Positions 11,801-21,867 of a DNA stretch of 64,000 nucleotides are shown here, in pieces. Source of the DNA: Linnemannia hyalina (Eukaryota; Mortierellomycota; Mortierellomycetes; Mortierellales; Mortierellaceae); contig JAHRHY010000002.1 in NCBI GenBank assembly GCA_019671135.1, positions 620,001-684,000 of the forward strand. Direction: 5' to 3'. The translations under genes and the position numbers were made by a program. Positions within the stretch are counted from its first letter, which is position 1; each line of letters begins with the position of its first letter. The notes beneath the pieces are model-generated. The model saw only the letters and a list, made by a program, of their open reading frames with translations. It was not told where the DNA came from and did no database searches.

Positions 11801-12609
11801 GGAATACTCTGGCGGCGACGACGCCTTCAAGTAGCAGGATTGCGTTGGAGCAGGATTGTCTTATTGATCCATTCTCGCCCCCTTCGACTGCCTACTTTGC
11901 CTTCTTGAATCGGCCTTCTCGACTGCAGCGACCCAGTAGTCATCTTCATCCGATGGATATGGATTCTGTGGACCCTTTGGGGCTTCCTGATGGCAGTAGT
12001 CGTCGAGCGTCGCTTCAGCCACAGCCATTCGATCCTCTTCCTATCCCTCATCATCACTCTCATTCTCATGCGAGCTCGTCGGAACTGGGACCGTTGGATG
12101 CAGTGCCATCATTGTTTTCGTACCCTGATGATATAAACTCGTCGGAGGTGGGAAACTGGACTGCCCCGGTAGTCTCTGAGTATGACGACGAAGAAGAGGA
12201 AGATGACGACGAAGAGGAAGGAGACGGTCTGGATGTTCATCTGGTGGATGAGGGCAGAGAGGCGACCAACTGCGATGTGATGGACCTGAGTGCCGCTCCA
12301 GACTTTCCAGACGCAGGATCAACCTTACATTCTCGACGGAGCAGTATCCAGGTTGTGAATGGTGCCACATCTGGCTTTCCATCCATGATGATGAATCCTG
12401 CTGCTGTTGTGCTACCGACATTGTTGGATTTCGATCGAATGGGGTCTCTTTCTTCGTCGTCGGGAGTTAGTTTTGGAAGCAGTGATGGTAGTTCGATGGA
12501 TGTTGTTGGAGGATTGCCCCCGCCCCCTCCTTTTCCTCCTGTTGCAGGTGGGGCATCTCGGTTTGGAGGACGACGCGCTTCAATGCCCAGTAATCGCTTG
12601 GAAATGTAA
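8803..12609 (+). CDS. RSPRY1: RING and SPRY domain E3 ligase-like (RSPRY1-like)
   Basis: Seven exons (8803-8944, 9204-9368, 9630-10006, 10141-10524, 10620-10900, 11013-11291, 11391-12609) give 948 residues in one frame. The N-terminal 228 residues are helical. A SPRY/B30.2 domain spans about 284-450 (GKWFYEVTLVTAGIMQLGWA, GDILGFYLDIDN, YFPAFSF). A RING-HC finger spans about 511-546: C-x2-C-x11-C-x-H-x3-C-x2-C-x6-C-x2-C, whose last pair CPLC is created by the final splice, confirming that intron. Order and spacing match animal RSPRY1. RING proteins of this type act as ubiquitin ligases, with SPRY as the likely substrate-binding part; that is family inference. A Ser-rich acidic tail of about 400 residues after the RING has no counterpart in the roughly 576-residue human protein. 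Confidence 0.88.
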
Positions 12610-12615
12610 CTGCCT

Positions 12616-12631
12616 AAAAAAAAAAAAAAAA
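12616..12631 (+). repeat. A16 homopolymer after RSPRY1-like stop
   Basis: Sixteen consecutive A beginning 7 bases after the stop codon, within the 3' UTR. Confidence 0.9.
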
Positions 12632-12707
12632 GGTATTACCATACACCATAAAAACGAACACCATAATGATACACAAAAGTATGTAAAACACAAAAGCATT
12701 GCCTCAA

Positions 12708-12713
12708 AATAAA
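12708..12713 (+). terminator. Possible poly(A) signal AATAAA
   Basis: AATAAA about 100 bases after the RSPRY1-like stop codon. Fungal poly(A) signals are degenerate, so this is a positional guess. Confidence 0.35.
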
Positions 12714-12906
12714 AGCGAAGGAAGCGTATTGCTGTTGACTTTGATTTTTATTCGTATGTGTCGTGTGTGTAAAAAAAAGAACAGGGAAAAAAATAACCAA
12801 CGAAGGGACTATATTAACAAGAAGAGTGGAGTGGAGAGGGGAAGGCTTGCATAAAAGTTATCAAAAATGATACGGAAAGGGAGGGTGAACATTTGGTTCA
12901 AGGCAT

Positions 12907-14134
12907 CTACTTGACCATGATGGATTCCATGGAAGCATTCAATGCTCCAATGGAGACCGTCCTGGCCTTTGGTGTCGATGTAGTTGTGGTTGTAGTAATG
13001 TCTGTAATAGAGTTTGAGTTAGTGGCTGCGCCCAAGATAGCAGCTACAGAAGATGAGGATGAAAATGCGGTGGGTGCACATGTGGATGTGGAAGGTGTTG
13101 CAGTTGCTGCTGTGATAGGAACGGCCACTGGTGCAGCGGATGCAGAGGTAGTGGTAGTGGTGGTATCGTTGTTGAGGTAGACGGCCATGTGGAGGTCCTT
13201 GCGGACGAAACCGGATTTGTTGTAGAAGACTTCGTTGCTCTCTGCGCAGGTCAGGAGGAGCTTGTAGCATCCGACCATGGTACCGATGTGCTTCAACTGG
13301 TCGATCAAGCTGTTTGTTTGAATAGGGTGCATAAGGATGTTTCATTGTGGGTTAGTTAGGGGCTTGATGACCTTGACCCTTTTTCATGCACATTAAAACA
13401 GACAGCATTGAGTAAAATAAAAAGACTTACCGAATGCCAAACTTCTTGCCGCGCTGAGAGTCGTGGACTACGATATCCTCGATATGTCCAGCCTGGAAAG
13501 GGCAAAGTAAGAGAGAACGAGACGAATTGGCTCAATTAGAATTCTGACATGAAAGAAATAATAACTTTTGTGATGGTGGTCATGAGGTTGTGATCGCTCT
13601 CCGATTCTTTTCATTCATCCACAAATCTCCATTTTCCCTCCCCAGTGTCTTTGTCCACAAGTCATTGGCCCCCTTTTGTTTCTTCTTCTTTGTCCTGCTT
13701 CCGGTTGTCCTCACTCACCCTCCAAGCCCAGCCTCCTCCAAAAAATAAAAGCCTCATGTCCAGCTTCCAATTTTTTGTTTTGTGTACCCTTCACCTCTGT
13801 TTTGTATTCCCATTCAAATATTTACCTTGGCGCATCCACGAAGGAACTTTTGTTCGACAATCAAGGTTCCCGTAGCAACGATCCGGTGCTGGGCCAGTTC
13901 CTCAATCACAACAATATGATACACATTCTCGCATCGACGCATCTGTTCAAACGTCTGGATGAACGATTGTTCAGACACTTTGCCAACAACTGTGAGACCG
14001 GCCAGGCAATCATAGAAGCCCTTGGAGTAGTCTGTGATTTCGAGGGGGCGGATGCTGTAGCCCTCGGGGAGTTGGGCTTGGATGGTGGAGGAGATCAGGG
14101 AAGAGGAGAAGAGGGTTGGTGGCTGTGGGCTCAT
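12907..14134 (-). CDS. GNA1: Glucosamine-6-phosphate N-acetyltransferase
   Basis: Three exons (14134-13826, 13492-13431, 13309-12907) encode 257 residues. The enzyme acetylates glucosamine-6-phosphate with acetyl-CoA, a step to UDP-GlcNAc for chitin and glycosylation; it is cytosolic. The GNAT fold is clear: GYSIRPLEITDYSKGF, then IVATGTLIVEQKF, then GHIEDIVVHDSQRGKKFG (acetyl-CoA binding loop), LIDQLKHIGTMVGCYKLLL and FYNKSGFVRKDLHMAVYL. Yeast Gna1 stops near this point (about 159 residues). Here 88 more residues (170-257) follow in the same exon, rich in Thr, Ser and Ala with homopolymeric Thr runs and ending SMESIMVK. No stop or splice signal that would remove the tail is obvious. The gene converges with the RSPRY1-like gene, stops 297 bases apart. 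Confidence 0.93.
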
Positions 14135-16090
14135 TGTTTTGTATGTGTTGTTTGTTGTGTTTTGTGGGAGGAGAGGGTTTGTGGGGTGTGTTGTTATTGC
14201 TGTTGGTGGCGGTGAAGAAGAAAAGGCTGAAGGTGGGTGTGTAGTGGGTTGATGTGTGTTTGCTGGGAAGTGGTTGCGTGCGAGTAAAATAAAGTATAGG
14301 AGTGAAGTGAAGAAAGAAAGAAAGAAGGTTGCGAGGAACAAAGGGAACGGAAGCAGGCCTATTTATGATATTTGTGTGGCGAGCTTATGTGTGTGTTGTG
14401 GACACTCCTCAGCACCATTATCATCATCGCTTATTTTAATTTTGTATCCGTGGTCTTTATGAGAAAAGTAAAAAATCTATTTTTGAACGATGGCGATCTG
14501 ACCAAGGGGGGAGAAGAAGGGGCGAGACGGACGATGCTCACTCAACTCTGATGCACTCTCGGCTTTGCTCCGCTTTGGCATTGGCATTGGCATTGCTTAT
14601 GCCTATGCGTCTTTCTTCAATTATTCCCTCGCATAATCCTTCGTCCAAATTCAATTGCCACATACATCGAAGCACAATGACAGAGATGCAATCGGATACT
14701 GCCCTCTGGCAGAATATCATCTAAGAGTCTGTCCATCTCATGCTGACAAAACCCAAGGGCAAAACCTAACGACTTTTGTCTCTTTGTCTTTGTATGTTCT
14801 GTGTTTTGTATCTGGCTATGATGATGGTTGGATGTCTTTGACGAGCAACTAATATCTCAAAGAGCACCGGGATGGACCGCGATCAGAATGCACCAGTCGT
14901 AGTTTTTGATTGCTGTTCATCCCATGAAAAACAAGTAGAGCTTTTTTTTCTCCTCTCTTTTTTCTCTCTTTTCTATCGCTTCGTTTTCTTTTCATGTGCA
15001 AACCGGTCTTTAGATCATGAACAGAAACTTTAGTTTGTGACAATGGGTTGCTGGATAATTGATTGCTATGCCATATTGAGCTCACAGCCAGTCCACGATC
15101 ATGGCATTGACGGCTATCTTTTTTTTTCCGTTTTTTTCTTTGGTTTGCGGAGAGAGAATGGAAAAAGAGAAAAGGACAAACAAATGACGGCAGCAGAAAG
15201 TGAGCACGAGCAAGAGCATCCAGAAGGTGAGCTTTCCTTCTTCGTTTCTTCCTTTCTTTCTCCATTCCATAGCACTAACAGTCTCGCGGATACTATCCTA
15301 CGGCCAGCTCGCCTTGCTTCGCCTGGTGCGCCAGGTGTAAGGGTTCAATTGGTACGAAGAAGGAAAAAAAGAACCTCCACAACGCGCGGCATTCCTTTCA
15401 TAATCGCGACGCGTTCAAATAAACTAGAAGAGGATTCTGTTCACAACACTTTTTTTTTAACATTGTATCAATATTACCCAAAACAAAACACAATCATGGG
15501 CTCGTTCTCTCTCACCATGCAACGCTGTGACAGTGATAAGAGGGAATGAGCAGTGATGGTACGCGCCTACGCAGCATTGCATGTGAAGGGGGGGAAGAAG
15601 ATAGAGGCACCCAGGCACCATCACTGATCACTGATCACTTTGTCAGTCTCATTGAGGTAGCAGGAATACTGTTTGATCAAACATAAAAACGGCCGTCGTA
15701 GAAGGAATGGATTCCAAGACAACGACGACTATCTTTCAGTCCGCTTGCAGCTCGAATGGACAGCCCTAGTGAAGGCAATTGTAGTAAACAAAAGAATGAA
15801 AGATGAGAGAGAGGCAATTGCCAAGGAAGGAAGGAAAGGATGGATTGGAACAAATACGTGCACAAGTCCTTGGGAGGTTATTTTGGTGTGCATGTGTTTG
15901 TTGAGCAGTTACTCTAAAAGTGTCCGTGGGACATCCAAGAAACTCTATTCTTCAGACCACTCCCACTTTCAATTGGGATCCCGTGCAGTTTTTTTTCTTG
16001 TGGACAGACTGGTAAACAAAATAAAAAATATTCCTACTTTGTGATCTACCAAACCTCCATTCACAACTGTCTGAGTCGGTTCCTCTAACC
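14135..16090. other. 1.96-kb gap between GNA1 and SET gene
   Basis: Head-to-head spacer between two divergent starts. No conserved reading frame, tRNA or repeat family is recognised; frames are short and compositionally biased. It presumably holds both promoters. Confidence 0.5.
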
Positions 16091-19016
16091 ATGGACTCAT
16101 CACCATCTCCTTCTTCTTCCAAACAGACACGATTTATCGACTGGCTCACCGCCAATGGAGCATCATTCCCAAAGTTGGAATTCCGCGAGGGTAATAATAA
16201 CCATTCATTGCGAGTTGTCTTGCCTCTTGGCGTCTGTCGCCTCGTTCGTTTTTCCTGCTCTCTTTTTTTCTTTCTTTTTCTTTGTTCATTTGTATTTTTA
16301 CAATATATTCAGGGCCCAGTCATTCTTCATGCTAATTTTATCTTCTTCCTCTCCTCCTCCTTCAATTGAACAAATAAAGATGCGGATGGCTGCGGGAGTG
16401 TCTACGCCTCTGCAGATATCGCCGAGGACGAGGTTTTCCTGATCCTCCCCTTTGAGCGCATCGTCATCACTGACGCCTTGGCTCGAAACCACCTCCCTCT
16501 CTCCCCAGCCTCAGCCCAATTGCTCGACAGCCGTACCGCGATTAGCCTCTTTCTCGTCCAGCAGCAGGCAGGAGCAGCAACAGCGAACCAATCAAGCGAC
16601 AACCAGGAGGAGAAAGGGAGCAGTGATTCGGCAGCTGGTTCATTCTACAAGCCGTATCTGGACATGGTCCCTGACAGGATTCACACGGCATTGGAGTTTG
16701 ATGATCAGGATATGGAACACCTGCGTGGGACGAATGCTTACTTGGTGGTCAAGGAGCTCAAGGAGACCCTGAGGGCAAAGTACGACAAAACCATGGAGGT
16801 TGTTGGCGGTGAACTCACGGTCGAGCAGGGGTACACTTGGGAGCGTTTCCTTTGGGCAGAGACTGTTGTATCCTCGAGGACTTTTCCTGCCAGTTTGTTT
16901 GGACAAGTCGAGAACGGGATTGTCCTGATTCCTCTCGCAGGCACGTATTTTCAATTACTCAGTTGCAGCCGTAAGTTAGGTCTACAATGGACATGAATTG
17001 ACAAGCCCTTCTATTGTCGTGTTTATAGATAGTATGAACCACAAGAGCCGCCACAAGGCCACATGGATCAAGACACCCGAGGGACTTCAGATGTCAACTG
17101 CCGCCACTAAAAAGGGTGACCAAATCTTTAACAACTATGGCCCAAAGGTGATTAACTGACCATTTCAGACCAGACCAGATCAGATCAGATCCAACAATTT
17201 TCGGACAGAACTCTAACCTTTTGCTTTCATCTTTCTTGTCATCGATGATTTATTTAGTCCAATGAAGAATGTAGGCCTCCCTCACTCGGGGCAATCATGC
17301 ACAATAACCTGCAGTGCTATTGATGTATATATAGGGATTTCAACCCCTCTTCTTGGGACAATACTCCCTTTTTCGTTTCTGATACAACCTCTTCTCTCGC
17401 GTATAATTAATTGGATCCCTAGTACTCATCGGCTATGGATTCTGCATCGAGGTAAGACGCGCTTCTTATTCGCGACCAAGGAAAGGTAACAACCACTCAC
17501 CTTTTCTCCTAATACAATTGCTCCATTCCTAACATAGGACAACGCGGACGACATGGTGACGCTTAAAACCAATTTTTCTCGGGATCCCGATCAAGAGCGC
17601 AAAACAGAGATCCTCAAGTACCTCGGAGTAACTGCAGATACGGTTCATTACCTCCGACGCAGCATGATTCCAGAGCAGCTGCTGGCGACAATGCGCGTCA
17701 TGGCCATGAACCCAATAGAGGTGACGCGTTGCTATGCCACAATTCAGGATTATGATCAGGAAGGAGAAGATGGAGAGGATGATGCGGCAAGAGAGCAGCG
17801 ATTGGAGAGCACCAACTTGGTCATCAAGACTACTCTGTCGAGTGAGTTGCAGTTCGTCGGCCTCCGCAATGAGTTTGCTATGCTGGATTTGATGGACATA
17901 CTGTTAGGAACCAAGCTGCAGGGAATCGTCGAGTGGGATCAAAAGCTCAGCCCTCCTCAGAACTCTGCTCAAGAGTTTATCAAGTTCTACCGACAAGGTT
18001 AGTTCCTCCGGTTCACGCGTATTTATTACCTGGTTAATCTTGAATAGCCTAGTGAAGATTGCTGGGAAAAATTAACATATTTTACTCACACCCTTTTACG
18101 TTGCGTCTCAATAGGCCAGAAGGAGGTCTTGGAGTCTTGTGCTGAGCTTTGTCGAGGCATGTTCTCAGTTCTCCTCAAAGAGTCATTGGTGGTAGAGTTA
18201 CCTATGGAGCAAGCTGTGTTTGATGGGGCCTCGGCTCAAGGACAAGAAAGCAACACCCAGAAAAGGCTCGAGCCATCAGCGTCTTATATTACAGAGCGAT
18301 TCAAGGAAGCAGCGCTGCAGGAAACCAAGTCCATGTCGGACTTGAAGAGAGAAGCGGTGCAACAGGTTCTGTTGAACGCCGAGGGCATCATGATTGAGCA
18401 CAAGGACGAGCTGTTTGGCGAGGCTTTCTCAACAGCCTTCCCTGATCATGGGTGGGGCGAGAAGTTGAGCAATGATTTGGACGAGGAAGAGGAAATGGCG
18501 GTTCAAATGGAACAGGACGCGATCGTCACCTGTTTCCTTATTTTCCAGACCCAGCAACCTGAGCAACTCGGTCGATTCATCACTGCGGCTAAAGAGATTG
18601 ATTACTCCAGGTACGACGCGTTGTTTACATTTAATTTCACTCACGCTTTTCGTATCTGATCTGCGCATCATCATGCATGCTAAATTAATTAGCGCGTCAT
18701 TGGCGTTCTCTACTGACATTATGACATCCCATTTCCTCAATTATTCGATCCTCGCTTTAGCCAACTTGACGAGGACATGAAGGACGATGTTGAAGACTTG
18801 CGTCAGTCGTTGCAGGAGACATTGGAGGATGTTGATCCGGAGAAATTTGATTTCACAAACATATTCACTCCTGAGGCCTTCCTTTGGGCAACAGGACTAC
18901 TGGAAGCGCTCTCGCTCAGTCTTCATATCGATGGCGAGCTCGTATCCGGCATTCTGGCGCCTCGGGATCCCCAGGTTGTTGATGGCGGAAAACAGAAGAG
19001 GAAGCTTGACGAGTAG
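16091..19016 (+). CDS. SET-domain protein-lysine methyltransferase
   Basis: Eight exons (16091-16190, 16380-16940, 17029-17147, 17258-17270, 17423-17451, 17538-17997, 18115-18610, 18761-19016) encode 677 residues. The split SET domain of the Rubisco-LSMT/SETD3/RKM type is recognised by GCGSVYASADI and ILPFERIVITDAL at the N-terminus, WAETVVSSRTFP, IPLADSMNH and the AdoMet-binding GDQIFNNYGPKSNEELLIGY. Such enzymes use AdoMet to methylate Lys or His on non-histone targets such as ribosomal proteins or actin. The C-terminal half would be the LSMT-like substrate-binding domain. Three structural oddities are firm because they rebuild the motif: intron 2 is GC-AG, and the NNYG-PKSNEELLIGYGF stretch is spread over four exons, two of only 13 and 29 nt. 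The substrate is unknown. Confidence 0.87.
16941..17028 (+). other. GC-AG intron in SET gene
   Basis: Donor reads G|GCACGT and acceptor TTTATAG, 88 nt. Only this splice gives the family motif PLADSMNH; the nearby GT at 16946 would lead to an immediate stop. Confidence 0.85.
17258..17270 (+). other. 13-nt coding microexon (SET gene)
   Basis: TTTAG|TCCAATGAAGAAT|GTAGGC encodes Ser-Asn-Glu-Glu plus one base. It supplies the conserved NEE after NNYG in this SET family. Confidence 0.88.
17423..17451 (+). other. 29-nt coding exon (SET gene)
   Basis: Bounded by CCTAG and GTAAGA; supplies LLIGYGFCIE, the conserved LLLxYGF stretch directly after NEE. Confidence 0.88.
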
Positions 19017-19070
19017 GATAAACGTCTTTTTATTTTTATTTCATCTGAATACATATCGGAAAAAACTTTC

Positions 19071-19524
19071 TCACTCGCTCCTGGATTCTTCTGAACCATG
19101 TGAAGAGGCAGCTGAGGGTGGTGGCGCTGGAGTAGAGTTCATTGAAGTAGTGGATGCTGTCGAAGAAGGGGCAGTGGTTGAAGATGTTGAGGAGGGCTCT
19201 TCTTCGTCCTTGTCCAGAGAGGCGGCCTCGACGTTAACGTATGGGTTGGGTTGAGACTGCGCCTTGAGCAGCGAGGCCAAACTGGCCGTCAACCTGTCAG
19301 CACGGCCTACATTTGGCGGTTAAAGATGTCATGGTAGAATGTATGAGTTTCTTTGGTGTCTGCTGTGAACGTCTTCCCTTTGCTTATTTTCTTTTCGTAG
19401 GCGACGTATGTGGTTGGTTACCATCGAGGCTGTCGAGGGCGAGGTTGACAGAGTCAATGTCCTTGAGCATGCTGGAGATGTCATTGATGTCAAAGTCGGC
19501 GTTGTCGAAGTCAGGGTTGGTCAT
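19071..19524 (-). CDS. Small acidic protein of unknown function
   Basis: Two exons, 19524-19422 and 19306-19071, join through a Gly codon to give 112 residues. The N-terminus is acidic and helical (MTNPDFDNADFDINDISSML, then KDIDSVNLALDSLD), followed by RADRLTASLASLLKAQ and a Ser/Thr/Pro-rich acidic tail. The first 55 residues could form a short coiled coil. I do not recognise the family. Splice sites are good (G|GTAACC, TGTAG) and the gene has its own divergent promoter with PRP38. Its stop is 54 bases from the stop of the convergent SET gene, so the 3' UTRs probably overlap. Confidence 0.65.
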
Positions 19525-19752
19525 GTTTGTGTGATGCGTGATGGGGTGTCAGGAGGGAAAGAAAAGAGGGGTAGCAAGTTGGCCGAGCCTTAAATATCTA
19601 ATGGCTGGAGGCATTTGCCAGAACAACGTCACATTCACTGCCGCTTATTTTGCGTCCTTTCATTTTTTCTTTTTTGTTCTTCTCTGCACTACAACAACTC
19701 ATTGCCGCTCACCAACCGCCAGCAGCAAGACAAACCATCGACCACGCCCATC
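19525..19752. promoter_or_regulatory. Compact bidirectional promoter
   Basis: 228 bp separate the ATG of the small acidic protein (-) from the ATG of PRP38 (+). The + strand from 19640 to 19735 is pyrimidine-rich, consistent with the PRP38 leader. Confidence 0.6.
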
Positions 19753-21723
19753 ATGAGCAACAACATACTGGCGACGCACGGAAACGAGAGGACCATGAAC
19801 CTCAACTCGGTCATCTTCCAAAACATCATCGACTCGCCCTACCTCAAGACCATTGCGTACGGAGACCTGCCTTTGTTGCGTCCTGTTATGACCTTCCCTG
19901 CTCCTCCCATGTGACATCTACCTTCTCACCTTCCAGACGTAATTAACACCGCATTCCTTTTTTATCCTTTGCTTGTACCATAGTGAGTTAGAGACCTTCC
20001 ATGAAGTCCAGACTGAGGCACAGCGAAACGGTAGGTCCTCACTTAAGTGTTTCGTTATTGACTTTTCACATATGTCGACAGTTGGTTTTTCTTGTATTCT
20101 TCTTTTGATCCGTCCTTGTAGGGAATAGAGGAAAGATCATAGCTGGTTCAAGCGCGATGATGGAGCAGCATTTAACGAGCCGGATATATTTACTCTCTTT
20201 TTACTGAACTGTTGCCTTACGACCCATTTTACTTGGCTCATTTGGAAAGAATAAAACTAACCAGCCTTTTCTTCTTACTTTGTCAAATAGTGAAGTCCAT
20301 GGGTAAGCGCCATTCTTGATTGCCGACAGAAGGCAGGACACCACTACAACGGACACAGGACAAGAGCAAAAGCGGATGACTCCAGCGTGACAGAAAATGT
20401 GCCCTCGACAACCACCAACGAAAGAGAACTTTTGACATGGCGAAAGGACGCGCGAAGGAGCTCTTATTGGCAGACTCAGTAATGTTCATGAAGTCTTATT
20501 GCATTTCTGACTTTCTTTGATTGACAAAAATGAATTGGCCCTACCCTTATCACAGTTTGCCTCTTGCTCATCCAAAAACTACCGCGCCTCAGCGTCACTT
20601 TACCTTATTATTATTAACACTTTTCACTCGTGCCTTTCATGCTTCCTGATTTCTTATAATCTTGATAGAGCCGTTCTTGAAAGGAACAACGCCTTCAACC
20701 GCCTGGGTTCTCATGTACAAGTTTTGGACCCTTCGCCTTACAGTGAGGCAGATCGAGGGCTTGATTGATAACGCCCACTCGGTGTAAGTGCTCATTCCTT
20801 AAAACTACGAAACTCTTACAAAGATGACAGAGTAATAAGTGAGTTCGTTATCAACACACTGATTTTTTTTGTACCCTCGTGTACTTGTCATTGATTAGGT
20901 ATTTGCGTGGCCTTGGATTCCTGTACCTGAGATTTGTGTGTAAGCCCGATCAGCTTTGGGACTGGATGGGAGATTATCTTGAGGACGATCAGGAGATTAC
21001 GCTCCAGGCCGGACCCAAGCCCGTCTACTCGTAAGTTTGCGACATGTTTTCAGTTAGCCGTTGTTGTTTTTCTTCTTTGGAAGGAGATGCATAATTAACA
21101 TAACCTGATTTGGTTCCTATTTTCATTCTACAGAACGATCGGCAAGATGTGCTACATGCTTTTGCACGATCAAAAGTTTCAAGGCCAGATGTTGCCAAGA
21201 ATCCCCGTTTTGGTGATGCGTGACTTGGAGCAGAAGCTGGAACCATTTGCCGATGTCGGTCGCGCCAAGGCTGGTCAACGCGACCATTTCAAGTACATTG
21301 AGTAGCAAGATTTGAATGACCCATTGCAGTTATATAGTTTCTTTTATCATTCTGAAATATGGTTAGCATTTACGGTACTAACGCACACGCTCCTTGCCTT
21401 TTTGCTCTTGTAGAAAGGACAGAGATAACAAAGGTCGGGATGGTGGTAGAGGAAGAGAGCGCGATCGCGACAGCAGTTCATCGAGACACGACCGGCGCCG
21501 GTCCCGATCCCGATCCCGATCGAGGGGTCGTGGCCGTACCGGAAAGCGCTATGACGACGACGATCGCGAAGGCATCAGATCGCGCCGTCATAACGACAGC
21601 AGGAGCCGAAGCCGCAGCCGCGATCGTTGGGGGGACCGAAGAAAGGAAGCATACCGCCGTCGTAGCCGCAGCCGCAGCCGAAGCCGTGGTCGTGACCATA
21701 GCCGGAGCCCCGGCAGGCGATAG
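19753..21723 (+). CDS. PRP38: Pre-mRNA splicing factor PRP38 (PRP38B-like)
   Basis: Seven exons (19753-19856, 19984-20030, 20291-20302, 20669-20783, 20899-21030, 21134-21301, 21414-21723) encode 295 residues. The PRP38 domain covers about 14-190: TMNLNSVIFQNIIDSPYLK, ELETFHEV, MEPFLKGTTPSTAWVLMYKF, YLRGLGFLYLRF, LWDWMGDYLEDDQEI and MLPRIPVLVMRDLEQKL. The N-terminal motif resembles PRP38B more than PRP38A. PRP38 proteins act in the spliceosomal B complex before activation. The last exon is an Arg/Ser and Arg/Asp-rich domain of about 100 residues, usual in animal and plant PRP38 but absent from yeast Prp38. The third exon is only 12 nt and is needed to restore the MEPFLKG frame. If the last intron is retained, translation stops at its second codon and the RS domain is lost. 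Confidence 0.9.
20291..20302 (+). other. 12-nt coding microexon (PRP38)
   Basis: CAAATAG|TGAAGTCCATGG|GTAAGC. It links AQRN to EPFLKG through V-K-S-M and its phases fit both neighbours. Confidence 0.8.
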
Positions 21724-21867
21724 ATGTATCCCAAGAACGTCGAATATGTTGATTTCGTTGTCTAGACCATTTTACTCCCTTTTTTGCAGCCCAACATCTG
21801 GTGCATTGAATTAGAAAAACTTTCATTGTGCATAGTCGTGTTTTTGTGATATGGTCTAGTTCTTTTA

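Noticed and set aside
15290..15350. tRNA-like segment with GGTTCAATT
   Set aside because: I could not fold a consistent acceptor, D and anticodon arm around it.
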